From assembly GCF_900177325.1 (NCBI RefSeq), contig NZ_FXBL01000004.1:930001-994000 (forward strand): a DNA stretch of 64,000 nt. Reading direction: 5' to 3'. This DNA comes from Mesorhizobium australicum. Lineage in GTDB: Bacteria; Pseudomonadota; Alphaproteobacteria; Rhizobiales; Rhizobiaceae. The position numbers were made by a program, and so were the translations under genes. Shown in pieces: positions 13,968 to 23,561 of the stretch (its first letter is position 1; each line of letters starts with the position of its first letter). The notes under the pieces are model-generated. The model made no database searches and was not told the origin of the DNA. It was given only the letters and a program-made list of their open reading frames with translations.

Positions 13968-15041
13968 TCAGCTCGCGTGCTTGAGGCTGAGGCCGCTGGC
14001 CTGGTCGAAGATCGTCAGCTTGTCCGGATTCCAGCCAAACCGCACCTCGTCTTCGATCGACAGGCTGGTGCGGGCGGGAACCGTCGCGCGCAGCATGTTG
14101 TCGCCGACGCGCAGCGTCAGGATCTTCTCGACGCCGTGGTTCTCGACATCGTGCACCTTGGCCGTCACCGGCGCGCCCTGTTCCACCTGCACATCCTCCG
14201 GGCGGATGCCGAAGGTGAGCGGCCGGTCCGCTGCGCCGGCGGCGGTGGCTCCGGCGGGCAGCTCGAACCCCGGCGCGACCACGGCGCGGCCTGCGACGAG
14301 GCGGCCGTTGACCAGGTTCATCGGCGGCGATCCGACCGAGCGGGCGACGAAGGTGTTCTTCGGATTGGCGTAAATCTCCTGCGGCGTGCCAACCTGCACC
14401 AGAGCGCCGTTGTTCAGCACGCCGATCTTGTCGCCCATCGACATCGCTTCGATCTGGTCGTGGGTCACGAACAGGAAGGTCTGGCCGAGATTCATCTGGA
14501 TGTTCTTGAGCTCGGTGCGGAGCGCCTCGCGAAGCTTGGCATCGAGCGCCGACAGCGGCTCGTCCATCAGGAACACGCGCGGCTTGCGCACGATCGCGCG
14601 GCCGATCGAGACGCGTTGCATCTCGCCGCCCGACAACCGGTCGGTCTTGCGCTCGAGCAGGTGTTCGATCCGCAGCGTCTTTGCCGCCTTGGCCACGCGC
14701 TCGGCGATCTCGCCGTCCGGCACGCGCCGCAGCTTGGATTTCAGCGGAAATTCGAGGTTCTGCTTCACCGTGTAGCGCGGGTAGAGCGAGTATTGCTGCA
14801 GAACCAGCGCCACGTCGCGCTCGGCCGCGCCCCAGTCGGCCACGTCGACGCCGTCGATGAGCACGCGGCCCTCGGTGGGCTTCTCCAGCCCCGCGATGAT
14901 GCGCAGCGTCGTCGTCTTGCCGGCACCCGTCTCGCCGAGCAGCACGAAGAACTCGCCGTCGGCGATCTCGAGGTTGAGGTTCCTGAGCGCGGTATGGGCG
15001 CCGAAGGTCTTGGTGACGTTGTCGAGACGGATATGGGCCAT
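13968..15041 (-). CDS. ABC transporter ATP-binding protein, CUT1 sugar type (second ATPase)
   Basis: A 357-residue MalK/UgpC-type ATPase. Walker A is GETGAGKTTT, a departure from the usual GPSGCGKST; the Q-loop region LVLQQYSLYPRYTV, signature LSGGEMQR, Walker B VFLMDEPLSALD and H-loop FVTHDQIEAM are all intact, and a C-terminal OB-type regulatory domain follows. The start was placed at 15041 (MAHIRLDNVTK) because residues encoded further upstream do not fit the family and run toward the repeat element. It is the last gene of the 19.8-14.0 kb operon, separated from the first ATPase gene by repeat A copy 2. Confidence 0.92.
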   Translation of the reverse strand: MAHIRLDNVTKTFGAHTALRNLNLEIADGEFFVLLGETGAGKTTTLRIIAGLEKPTEGRVLIDGVDVADWGAAERDVALVLQQYSLYPRYTVKQNLEFPLKSKLRRVPDGEIAERVAKAAKTLRIEHLLERKTDRLSGGEMQRVSIGRAIVRKPRVFLMDEPLSALDAKLREALRTELKNIQMNLGQTFLFVTHDQIEAMSMGDKIGVLNNGALVQVGTPQEIYANPKNTFVARSVGSPPMNLVNGRLVAGRAVVAPGFELPAGATAAGAADRPLTFGIRPEDVQVEQGAPVTAKVHDVENHGVEKILTLRVGDNMLRATVPARTSLSIEDEVRFGWNPDKLTIFDQASGLSLKHAS

Positions 15042-15086
15042 CAGAATGTTCCTTGGGTGCCGCTCTTCGAGGGCGATCGGAAGCAC

Positions 15087-15218
15087 GCGCCCCCTCCACC
15101 ATGCTTCGCATGGTCCCCCTCCCCCGCTTCGCAGGGGAGGATCGACGGCGCCGCCGGCACAACCATAATCCTCCCCCGTTTACGGGGGAGGGGGACCACG
15201 TAGTGGTGGAGGGGGCGT
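15087..15218. repeat. paired palindromic element, family A copy 2
   Basis: The left half begins GCGCCCCCTCCACC with the ATGCTTCGCAT core and is identical to copy 1; the right half carries CCACGTAGTGG and GGTGGAGGGGGCG, matching copy 3. It lies inside an operon, between the two ATPase genes of the sugar importer. Confidence 0.85.
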
Positions 15219-15225
15219 CGCTCGC

Positions 15226-16331
<1,106 letters not shown>

Positions 16332-16335
<4 letters not shown>

Positions 16336-16550
16336 GACTTGCCTTCGTGATGATCCGAGACGTCGAACACGCCATCCTGGGCATTGTCCGGCTTGCCGAA
16401 CCAGCCGGTGAACATGAAGGTGAGCAGGCCGACAATGATCACGGTCAGCCCGTAGCGGTGCAGGAACTCCACCCAGGGCTGGCAGAGGAAGATGATGCCG
16501 AGCACCATCACGACTTCCGCGATGCGCTGCAGTTGCGTCGACTTGATCAT
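16332..16550 (-). CDS. small two-segment membrane protein of the sugar importer operon
   Basis: A 72-residue protein with two predicted membrane segments (VVMVLGIIFLCQPWVEFL and YGLTVIIVGLLTFMFTGWF) and a polar, acidic tail ending HHEGKS. It overlaps both neighbours by the ATGA type (permease stop/own start at 16547-16550, own stop/ATPase start at 16332-16335), so it is translated with the transporter. It resembles the small integral membrane proteins (DUF2160-like) seen in some alphaproteobacterial polyol/glycerol ABC operons; that family name is from memory. Role unknown. Confidence 0.8.
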
Positions 16551-17506
16551 TTGCGGATCGCCCCGAAGCTCATGCCGCGCAGCAGGTGGTTGCGCAGGAG
16601 GAAGGTGAAGATCGCCACCGGCAGCAGGAACAGGAAGGTGCCCGACGCGATCACCGTCCAGTCCGGCAGGCCGGAGCCGACCTGGCTGGGGATGAAGGGC
16701 GGCGCGGTCTGCGCACGCCGGTTGGTCATGATCAGCGCGAAGGCGTATTCGTTCCAGGCGGTGATGAAGCAGAACACGGCCGTCGCGGCGATGCCTGTGG
16801 CCGCCTCGGGAAGCACGATCTTGAAGAAGGCCTCCATGCGCGTGTAGCCATCGACGAGCGCCGCCTCCTCGTATTCCTTCGGGATCTCGTCGATGAAGCC
16901 CTTCATCAGCCACACCGAGAAGGAGAGGTTGAAGGCGGTGTAGAGGATGATCAGACCCCAATGGGTGTCGTTGAGACCCACCGCCCGATACATCAGGAAC
17001 ATCGGGATCGCGACGACGACCGGCGGCAGCATGCGCGTCGACAGGATGAAGAACAGAAGATCGCCCTCGCCCTTCACCTTGAAACGGGAGAAGCCGTAGG
17101 CCGTGAGCGTGCCCATCCCCACCGCCAGCACCGTGGAGGTGATGGCGATGATCAGCGAGTTCATGAACCGGCTCGGATAGCCGGACCACTGAACCTCGCC
17201 CCGGCCGGACCGCACGACCTTCTCGCCGCCGTCGAACACCAGCCGCTCCCACCAGGGCGCCGCCTCGTATTCCTCGGCGGTGGGCGGCGCGCGCAGCTGC
17301 GAGCGCTTGGTGAACAGCTTGACGAAGGGCGAGATCTCCGGCGTGAACACAACCGTCGGCGGGATCGTCGTGGCGAGGTTGCGCGGCTTGAAGGCCGTCG
17401 ATGCGATCCAGTAGATCGGCGCCAGGAAGATCATCGTCACGACGAGCACGGCAACGATCGCCAGCCGGTTCAGGCCCTTTTCGGTGGAGGTCTGGACAGC
17501 AGCCAT
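16547..17506 (-). CDS. ABC transporter permease, CUT1 type (MalG-like)
   Basis: Inner-membrane permease of 319 residues with an N-terminal helix, a soluble loop of about 70 residues (APPTAEEYEAAPWWERLVFDGG region) and five further helices. The EAA motif that docks the ATPase is EIPKEYEEAALVDGYTRMEAFFKIVLPEA near residue 214. Second of two permeases, one base after the first. Confidence 0.92.
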   Translation of the reverse strand: MAAVQTSTEKGLNRLAIVAVLVVTMIFLAPIYWIASTAFKPRNLATTIPPTVVFTPEISPFVKLFTKRSQLRAPPTAEEYEAAPWWERLVFDGGEKVVRSGRGEVQWSGYPSRFMNSLIIAITSTVLAVGMGTLTAYGFSRFKVKGEGDLLFFILSTRMLPPVVVAIPMFLMYRAVGLNDTHWGLIILYTAFNLSFSVWLMKGFIDEIPKEYEEAALVDGYTRMEAFFKIVLPEAATGIAATAVFCFITAWNEYAFALIMTNRRAQTAPPFIPSQVGSGLPDWTVIASGTFLFLLPVAIFTFLLRNHLLRGMSFGAIRK

Positions 17507-17507
17507 C

Positions 17508-18419
17508 TCAGCGCTCCTTCACCTTGTTCAGGTATTTGACGTAGATGTTGGTGATCGCCAGAACCATGATCAGCATGATGTAGGCGAGCGCGCAGGAGCG
17601 GCCCGTCTCCCAGGTCTGGAAGGCCATCTTGTAGAGCCGGATCGAGATCACCTCGGTCGTCGGCTGGCTGGTCAGGATGTAGGCCAGGTCGAAGGTCTTG
17701 AAGGCTTCCATCGTGCGGAAGATGATCGCGATCATCAGGATCGGCGCCACCAGCGGCAGCGTGATGCGGAAAAAGGTGTAGATCGGTCCGGCGCGGTCGA
17801 TGGCCGCGGCCTCGTAGAGATGCTTCGGCACAGCCGAAAGACCGGCGAGCGACAGCAGCATCACGAAGGGCGACCACATCCAGATGTCGGTCAGCGCCAC
17901 CGCGTAGAGCGCCATGTCGGGATTGGCCAGCCATTCGAAATTGCCGAGCCCGAGCGCATAGTTGATGATGCCGAAGGACGGATCGTAGAGCAGCTTCCAG
18001 AACAGGCCGACCACCGCCATCGACAGCATCATCGGCAGGAGCAGCAGCGTCGTGATCAGCCCCTTCAGCGGGATGTCGCGGTTGAGCAGCATCGCCGTGC
18101 CGAAGCCGACAATCACCTGCCCGACCACCGAAACGATGACGTATTTCGCCGTGATCGAGAAGTTCGCCCAGATGTAAGGGTCGTTGAGCAGCTCACGGTA
18201 GTTCTGCAGGCCGACAAAGTTCGCCGCGGCATTGCCGGAGGCGCGGAAGTCGGTGAACGAATAGCCGAGCGAATAGAGCAGCGGGAAGATGTTGAAGACG
18301 ATCAGGAAGACGATCGTCGGAATGATGAAGAGATTGCGGATCGCAAGGTCGCTCATGCCGCGGGAGGCGGCGCGCGATGTGGGGTCGAGCGTGGTCAATG
18401 CTGCCGTGGCCAAGGCCAC
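17508..18419 (-). CDS. ABC transporter permease, CUT1 type (MalF-like)
   Basis: Inner-membrane permease of 303 residues with about six helices; the first is FIIPTIVFLIVFNIFPLLYSLGYSF. The EAA motif is LYEAAAIDRAGPIYTFFRITLPLVAPI near residue 200. The start at 18419 gives a 27-residue N-terminal extension; Met at residue 22 is an alternative. A strong hairpin lies between this gene and the binding-protein gene upstream. Confidence 0.92.
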   Translation of the reverse strand: MALATAALTTLDPTSRAASRGMSDLAIRNLFIIPTIVFLIVFNIFPLLYSLGYSFTDFRASGNAAANFVGLQNYRELLNDPYIWANFSITAKYVIVSVVGQVIVGFGTAMLLNRDIPLKGLITTLLLLPMMLSMAVVGLFWKLLYDPSFGIINYALGLGNFEWLANPDMALYAVALTDIWMWSPFVMLLSLAGLSAVPKHLYEAAAIDRAGPIYTFFRITLPLVAPILMIAIIFRTMEAFKTFDLAYILTSQPTTEVISIRLYKMAFQTWETGRSCALAYIMLIMVLAITNIYVKYLNKVKER

Positions 18420-18446
18420 CTCCTCGGTGAGCGTCAGAGACGAAAA

Positions 18447-18473
18447 CGGAGGGGGCGTGTGGCGCCCCCTCCG
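18447..18473 (-). terminator. hairpin between binding-protein and permease genes
   Basis: On the minus strand an 11-bp perfect stem CGGAGGGGGCG / CGCCCCCTCCG with a 5-base loop starts 12 bases after the binding-protein stop and is followed by TTTTCG. It looks like a partial terminator or an mRNA-stabilising hairpin that lets the binding protein be made in excess of the permeases. Confidence 0.7.
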
Positions 18474-18485
18474 GCGAAGTCGGGA

Positions 18486-19799
18486 TCACTTGATCCGGTT
18501 GTACTTCTTGAACGTGGCGTTCCAGTCGGCCGCGAGCGCGTCGAGCGCTTCCTTGGCCGTGCCCTGGCCCGCGGTGATGAACGGATAGATGCGCTGGTTC
18601 ATCTGCATCAGCAGTTCCGCATATTCCGGCGTGGCCCAGAAGTCCTTCACCTTGAACATGGTCTCGTAGAAGGCCTTGTTATAGGGCGTGGCGTTCTGGA
18701 ATTCCGGGCTCTCCAGCACCTTGGCGCTGGCGGTGTAGCCGCCGAGCTCGGCCCAGCGCTTCTGGGTCTCGTCCTTGATGAACCACTCCAGGAACTTCAT
18801 CGCCTCTTCCTTGTTCTCGGAATAGGAGACGACGGAGATGCCCTGGCCACCGAGCGCGGCGAACTGGTCGCCGTCGGGACCCGCCGGATTGGCGAAGAAG
18901 CCCGTGACCTTGGCGTTCGGGTTGGAGGCCTCGTTCACCAGCGCGGGGAAGAAGGCGAAGTAGTTCATGCTCATCGCCGCCAGGTTCTCGGTGATCGCCT
19001 GGTTGTTCTCGACGAAGAAGGTCTTTGCCCAGCCGGGAGGCGTGAAGCCGTAGAGCTCGCGATAGGCCTCGAGCGCCTTGACGTTCTTCTCGGAGTTGAT
19101 GATCCCGTCGACCTTGTAGTTCGCATAGTCGCCGAGTTCGCCGCCATAGGAGAAGATCGCGTTCTCGACGCCCATGACGAGGCCGTCATAGGAGTTGTCG
19201 GTGTAGATCGCGACGCCGTAGCGCTTCTGGTCCGGACGGTGGAAGAACTCGGCGATGTCGCGCAGTTCCTTCCAGGTCTTCGGCGGAGCGAGGTCGTAGC
19301 CGTATTTGGCCTTGAACGCCTCCATCTCCTTCGGGTCCTCGAACCAGTCCTTGCGATAGGACCAGCCCACCGCGTCGCCCTCGGCCGGGATAGACCAGTA
19401 TTTGCCAGAATTTGACGGATACTCGGCGTAGTATTTCACCGTCGCCGGGGCCATCACTTCGCCGAGCTTGTGCTTGTTGAAGAACTCGGTCAGGTCGACA
19501 TAGTGGCCGGCCTCGGAGGCCGCGCCGATCCACTGCGAGTCGCCGACGACCATGTCGTAGGCCGAGCCCTTCGCGTTGAATTCGGTGAAGGCCTTCGTCT
19601 GGAAGTCCTGCCACGGCGTGGTCTCGACCGTGACTTTGACGCCGGTTTCCTTTTCGTACTCGTTGACGAGTTCCTGCAGATAGTTGGCCGGATCCCACTC
19701 CGCCCAGAAGATCGTCAGTTCCTGCGCGTGCAGCGACGAAACGCTGCCGGCAAGCGTAAGGGCCAATCCGGCCAAAAGGCCGGTCACTTTCCTGTGCAT
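18486..19799 (-). CDS. extracellular sugar/polyol-binding protein of the ABC importer
   Basis: Periplasmic binding protein of 437 residues, family 1 (MalE-like). The signal peptide MHRKVTGLLAGLALTLAGS ends near SLHAQE. The mature part opens LTIFWAEWDPANYLQELVNEY and contains DMVVGDSQWIGAASEAGHYVDLTEFF, typical of the family. The start at 19799 is favoured over an in-frame Met 15 codons upstream because GGGAGGAA precedes it and the signal peptide begins there. First gene of the operon. The substrate is not readable; sugar alcohols or glycerol-like compounds are plausible given the two-ATPase arrangement. Confidence 0.9.
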   Translation of the reverse strand: MHRKVTGLLAGLALTLAGSVSSLHAQELTIFWAEWDPANYLQELVNEYEKETGVKVTVETTPWQDFQTKAFTEFNAKGSAYDMVVGDSQWIGAASEAGHYVDLTEFFNKHKLGEVMAPATVKYYAEYPSNSGKYWSIPAEGDAVGWSYRKDWFEDPKEMEAFKAKYGYDLAPPKTWKELRDIAEFFHRPDQKRYGVAIYTDNSYDGLVMGVENAIFSYGGELGDYANYKVDGIINSEKNVKALEAYRELYGFTPPGWAKTFFVENNQAITENLAAMSMNYFAFFPALVNEASNPNAKVTGFFANPAGPDGDQFAALGGQGISVVSYSENKEEAMKFLEWFIKDETQKRWAELGGYTASAKVLESPEFQNATPYNKAFYETMFKVKDFWATPEYAELLMQMNQRIYPFITAGQGTAKEALDALAADWNATFKKYNRIK

Positions 19800-19979
19800 G
19801 TCATTTCCTCCCTGTCGTGCCTCGATCGGGTCCGTGCGCGGCATGGCCGCGGCGCCGGCTCCCGTTGGCGGCTCTTCGCCGCCTCGTCCCGCCTTGGTCT
19901 CCTCCCGAGGCGAGCAGATTGAGATGACCGGTCAGTTCTCCCGCGGCGTAAGCCGCGCTGGCCGGACATTCCCCTAAAC

Positions 19980-19990
19980 TGGTATTACCA
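19980..19990. promoter_or_regulatory. GntR/FadR-type operator-like palindrome
   Basis: TGGTATTACCA fits the TNGTNNNACNA pattern of the FadR subfamily of GntR regulators. It is 181 bases upstream of the binding-protein start, a plausible place for an operator of the sugar importer operon. Confidence 0.5.
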
Positions 19991-20080
19991 ATGCCTCGGC
20001 CCGGTCAAGCGCTTTCTTTACCACCCCGCTCTTCCTCGCTTTTCCGCGGTTTTCTGACCTGCTGGTGTCCACATATTGAA

Positions 20081-20100
20081 CGTTGTAATCGATTACATCG
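20081..20100. promoter_or_regulatory. LacI-family operator-like palindrome
   Basis: A perfect 14-bp palindrome TGTAATCGATTACA with the central CG typical of LacI/GalR operators; extending it, 20081-20100 is palindromic over 20 bases with one mismatched pair. It is 282 bases upstream of the importer operon. Confidence 0.6.
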
Positions 20101-20211
20101 ACGCGACGATTGACCGCCCGACTGCAACAGTGGCGCAATCTGGTAAGACCAGAGATGTATGAACTTTGAGCGTCGCTCCCGGCCGCTCCGGCAACCCGTG
20201 ATCGCCTCGTG

Positions 20212-20246
20212 TGAGACTATCATATCAATATGATACTCTCGTCTCA
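20212..20246. promoter_or_regulatory. AT-rich operator-like inverted repeat
   Basis: TATCATAT (20218-20225) and ATATGATA (20228-20235) form a perfect 8-bp inverted repeat with a 2-base centre, framed by TGAGAC (20212) and GTCTCA (20241). It is the most AT-rich spot in the region and lies about 190 bases before the hydrolase start. The regulator class is not recognised. Confidence 0.5.
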
Positions 20247-20435
20247 AAAAATCGCAATCCCCATTCCGCTCGGCACCGGGCGCCGCGCAGGCTGGAGACG
20301 TGCATGGGACGAGACGAACCTTTTCCGCGCCCGACCCTATTGTTTCCGCAATCGCGGCGATGAATTGTTTCGTGTCATCGGCTTGTGATCCCGCTAGGCT
20401 GGGATCGGCCGGCACCGGGCGGGTGGAGCGACGAC

Positions 20436-22220
20436 ATGTGGACTGCGTTTCTGGCGCGTGTGCCAGGCCTTGGAATGAGATCCGGTCTGGCGGCGGCATG
20501 TGCCGTGTTCCTGGCGCTGGGTGCTGCGCCGGCCTCTGCCCTCGACATCATGCTGGACGCCCGCGTCGCCGAGGCGACCGCGAAGGGCGACACCGCGGCG
20601 GCGCTGGGTATCATCGACGCCGCGCTGGCGGCGGAGACCGATCCGGCTATCGTCGAAGACCTGCTGCGCCGTCGCGCCGTCGTCCATTCCGAGGCCGGGC
20701 AGGCCAAGGAGGCCGGCGAGGCCTGGGCACGGCTTGCCGCGAAGCTTGCCGAGCGTCTGAAGGACAAGGCGCCCGAACTGATCCCGGTCTGGGAGAAGGC
20801 GGGGGCCGAGTTCGAAAAGGCCGGCGAGACCGGTCCGGCGGTCGACGCCTATGCCAGGGCGCTCGCCATCGTCGAATCCGCCGGCCTCGATCCGGCCGTG
20901 GCGGCGGACATCTACACGAAGCTCGACAAGCTGGCCGAGAATGCGCCCGACGGCCCCGTGGCCGACCAGGCGATCGATGCGCTCGAAGCCTTCGCGGACT
21001 ATCGCCAGGACTTCGCCGACAAGGCCGCCGGCGGCCTGCGCGACACCTCCGATCCCGACAAGGGCTACAAGGAGGTCAAGATCTACTATGCGACCGACCG
21101 TGCCCGCTCGGGCAGCGAGCTGCCGGGCGAGTTCTACGGCGGCCAGCGCGGCACCGCACTGGAACTCGGCACCGCGGTCGTCTCCATCCCGCTCGACCAC
21201 CGTCCGGGCCAGATCGAGGCGCCCTCGATCTGGAGCTTTGACTTCCGCGAGGATCCGCAGCGCCACATCGTGCTCGCAAGCGTCACGCCGTCCGCCAATG
21301 AAGCGGTCTTCGCGCAGATGCGCGAGCAGATGGCGGCCGCGCCGGGCAAGGAGGCCTTCGTCTTCATCCACGGCTTCAACGTGCCATTCAACGAGGCCGC
21401 GATGCGCACTGCGCAGATGGCCTACGACATGAATTTCGAAGGCCTGCCGATCCTCTATTCCTGGCCGTCGCGCGGCTCGGTGCTGAGCTACATCGCCGAC
21501 ACCGCCGTCGTGAACCTCTCAGGCCGCCGTCTCTCGCTCTTCCTGGAAGACGTGGTGGCGAAGTCGGGCGCGACACGCATCCATCTCATCGCCCATTCGA
21601 TGGGCAACCGTGCATTGACCGACGCGCTGGAACTCTTCGCCCTGCGCAACAAGGACAAGCCGCCGGCATTCGACCAGGTACTGTTCACCGCGCCCGACCT
21701 CGACGCCGGCCTGTTCGGCGAGATGGTCAAGACCATCCGGCCGACCGCGCAGCGCATCACGCTCTATGCTTCCAATCGCGACTGGGCGCTCGCCGTCTCG
21801 CGCCAGCTGCATGGCGACGCACCACGCGCGGGGCAGGGCGGCAACGACATTCTGCGCCTGGCGGATGTGGATTCGATCGACATGACGACGATCGGCGAGG
21901 ACATGCTGGCGCACAGCTACTACGCCAACAACCCGTCCGCCCTCACCGATATCCTGTCGCTGTTCTGGCGCGACGCGCCGCCCGAGCAGCGCTGCGGCAT
22001 GACCAAGTCGACCTCCGACAAGGGGTCGTACTGGGCCTACTCGCCCGAGCCCTGCGACAGCGCAGCGCTGCTCTCGACGCTGTCGATCCTGCGGCGCGGC
22101 AGCGTCAAGAGCGCCAGCGAGGCGCGCACCTTCCTCAACAGCTATATCCTCTCGCCGACGATCGACGCCGGCGAGCGCTCTCGGCTGGAGCAGGCGCTGG
22201 GACGGCTGTTCGGGAAGTAG
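20436..22220 (+). CDS. secreted alpha/beta hydrolase (DUF900-type) with TPR-like N-terminal part
   Basis: A protein of about 594 residues. A hydrophobic N terminus (RSGLAAACAVFLALGAAPASA) reads as a signal peptide. Residues about 40-200 are Ala-rich helices resembling tetratricopeptide repeats. The C-terminal half is a hydrolase of the DUF900 type: KIYYATDRAR, then FVFIHGFNVPFNEAAMR and the nucleophile elbow HLIAHSMGNRAL (A-H-S-M-G). The ATG at 20436 follows GTGGAG; a GTG upstream at 20385 and an ATG at 20475 are alternatives. Substrate unknown; such proteins are annotated as lipase/esterase-like. Confidence 0.82.
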   Translation: MWTAFLARVPGLGMRSGLAAACAVFLALGAAPASALDIMLDARVAEATAKGDTAAALGIIDAALAAETDPAIVEDLLRRRAVVHSEAGQAKEAGEAWARLAAKLAERLKDKAPELIPVWEKAGAEFEKAGETGPAVDAYARALAIVESAGLDPAVAADIYTKLDKLAENAPDGPVADQAIDALEAFADYRQDFADKAAGGLRDTSDPDKGYKEVKIYYATDRARSGSELPGEFYGGQRGTALELGTAVVSIPLDHRPGQIEAPSIWSFDFREDPQRHIVLASVTPSANEAVFAQMREQMAAAPGKEAFVFIHGFNVPFNEAAMRTAQMAYDMNFEGLPILYSWPSRGSVLSYIADTAVVNLSGRRLSLFLEDVVAKSGATRIHLIAHSMGNRALTDALELFALRNKDKPPAFDQVLFTAPDLDAGLFGEMVKTIRPTAQRITLYASNRDWALAVSRQLHGDAPRAGQGGNDILRLADVDSIDMTTIGEDMLAHSYYANNPSALTDILSLFWRDAPPEQRCGMTKSTSDKGSYWAYSPEPCDSAALLSTLSILRRGSVKSASEARTFLNSYILSPTIDAGERSRLEQALGRLFGK

Positions 22221-22232
22221 GAAGCGTGAGCC

Positions 22233-23486
22233 TCACATTGACCACAGCGTCGAAATAGGGACGGCGTGAAGTTTCTCGCCGAAAGGCGTGACACGGTCGT
22301 GGTCGTGCAACACCAGACCGCGCACAAACCGTTCGCCGACCGCTTCCTGCAATTGCCTTAGCCCGCGAAAGTCGTTGGGCCGTACCGTGGCGGCGGCTTT
22401 CACTTCAATTCCCACGATGCGGCCGCGTCGGTCCTCGATGACGACATCGACTTCGTCCTGGTCCTTCGTACGGTAGTGAAAGAACGATACTTTGCGCTCC
22501 GACCAAGACGCCAGCTTCTGGAGTTCGGAAACAACAAAGCTCTCAAGCAGGGCACCAAACCGAGTTCTGTCTTGCCGCAATGCCGTCTCCTCATCCTCGC
22601 GGAGGGCCGCAAGCAGCCCGCTATCCAAAAAATGCAGTTTGGGTGTCTTCACCAGTCGCGTCAGTCGGTTGTTCGACCACGGCGGTAGAGCTCTGACGAG
22701 GAACAGCCTTTCCAGGATTGCCACATATTTCTGGGCAGTCACGCTGGACAGGCCGAGGGCCGCCCCGAAACTGGAGTTGTTGACCAGCTGACCGGCATGT
22801 TCGGCGAGCACGTCCATCAGGCGAGGCAGTCGGTCCAACTGGTCGATGTTGGCGATGTCACGGACGTCCCGGTCGAGAATCTGGCTGACGTAGTCTTCGA
22901 GCCATGCCGTGCGCCGGACGGCGGTGGTTCTTCGCAGCGCCTCCGGATAGCCTCCTTGCAGGACGACGGCGAGCAATGCGTCACCGAATGCCGGACTCTG
23001 GCCGGCTTCGGGTTCGTCTCCTGCAAACAGGCGATCCAGAAACCTGCCGGACGTGGAGCGGAGTTCTGATTGGGCAAACGGCAGAAGAGGGATTGTCGCC
23101 ATTCTGCCCGCAAGAGAATCGGCGATAATCGGCACTGTTGCGATGTTGGCCGAGCCAGTGAGCAGGAAGCGGCCCGGCTCTCCGTCGCGATCGACGCTCT
23201 CCTTGATTGCGAGCAACAGTTCAGGTGCACGCTGGACCTCATCGATCACCCCGCGCCTGATACCTCTCACGAATGCCACCGGATCTGCGCGTGCAGCGCT
23301 CAAGGCGCCGACATCGTCCAGCGTGATGTATGGCCTTCCCTCGTCTGCAAATTGTCTGACGAGCGTCGTCTTGCCTGCCTGGCGCGGCCCGACGATCAGG
23401 ACGACGCGCGTGTCTGCGAGCGCAGCTTCAACCTTTGTCCGGACTTTGCGCTCGATAATTCGATGAGGCGAAACAGAAGGCACCAT
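22233..23486 (-). CDS. AAA family ATPase with C-terminal DUF4143
   Basis: About 417 residues. The N-terminal AAA_14-type domain has Walker A GPRQAGKTTLV near residue 31 and Walker B GVIDEVQRAPELL; the C-terminal DUF4143 part includes LHFLDSGLLAAL and a nuclease-like stretch KDQDEVDVVIEDRRGRIVGIEVKA reminiscent of PD-(D/E)XK. Met at 23486 (MVPSVSPHRIIERKV) is preferred over a Met 10 codons upstream. Function is unknown for the family; members are often in genomic islands. Base composition is visibly less GC-rich than in the flanking genes, which suggests acquisition. Confidence 0.85.
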   Translation of the reverse strand: MVPSVSPHRIIERKVRTKVEAALADTRVVLIVGPRQAGKTTLVRQFADEGRPYITLDDVGALSAARADPVAFVRGIRRGVIDEVQRAPELLLAIKESVDRDGEPGRFLLTGSANIATVPIIADSLAGRMATIPLLPFAQSELRSTSGRFLDRLFAGDEPEAGQSPAFGDALLAVVLQGGYPEALRRTTAVRRTAWLEDYVSQILDRDVRDIANIDQLDRLPRLMDVLAEHAGQLVNNSSFGAALGLSSVTAQKYVAILERLFLVRALPPWSNNRLTRLVKTPKLHFLDSGLLAALREDEETALRQDRTRFGALLESFVVSELQKLASWSERKVSFFHYRTKDQDEVDVVIEDRRGRIVGIEVKAAATVRPNDFRGLRQLQEAVGERFVRGLVLHDHDRVTPFGEKLHAVPISTLWSM

Positions 23487-23561
23487 ACGTCTATATTTAA
23501 CGCATGGTTCGTCCAATTTAAAGTCAGAGGCCGTCTGATTTTAAGTGAGTTCGGATTGCAC

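Larger units (their letters stand above)
19800..20435. other. divergent intergenic region, about 640 bases, no gene
   Basis: Lies between the minus-strand importer operon and the plus-strand hydrolase gene. It is markedly more AT-rich than its surroundings between about 20030 and 20400 and holds three separate palindromic operator-like sites (listed separately). Open frames across it have no recognisable protein features. Confidence 0.6.

Noticed and set aside
20005..20499. A 164-codon minus-strand frame in the importer/hydrolase gap
   Set aside because: It crosses all three operator-like palindromes and the hydrolase start and has no family resemblance; the region reads as regulatory DNA.
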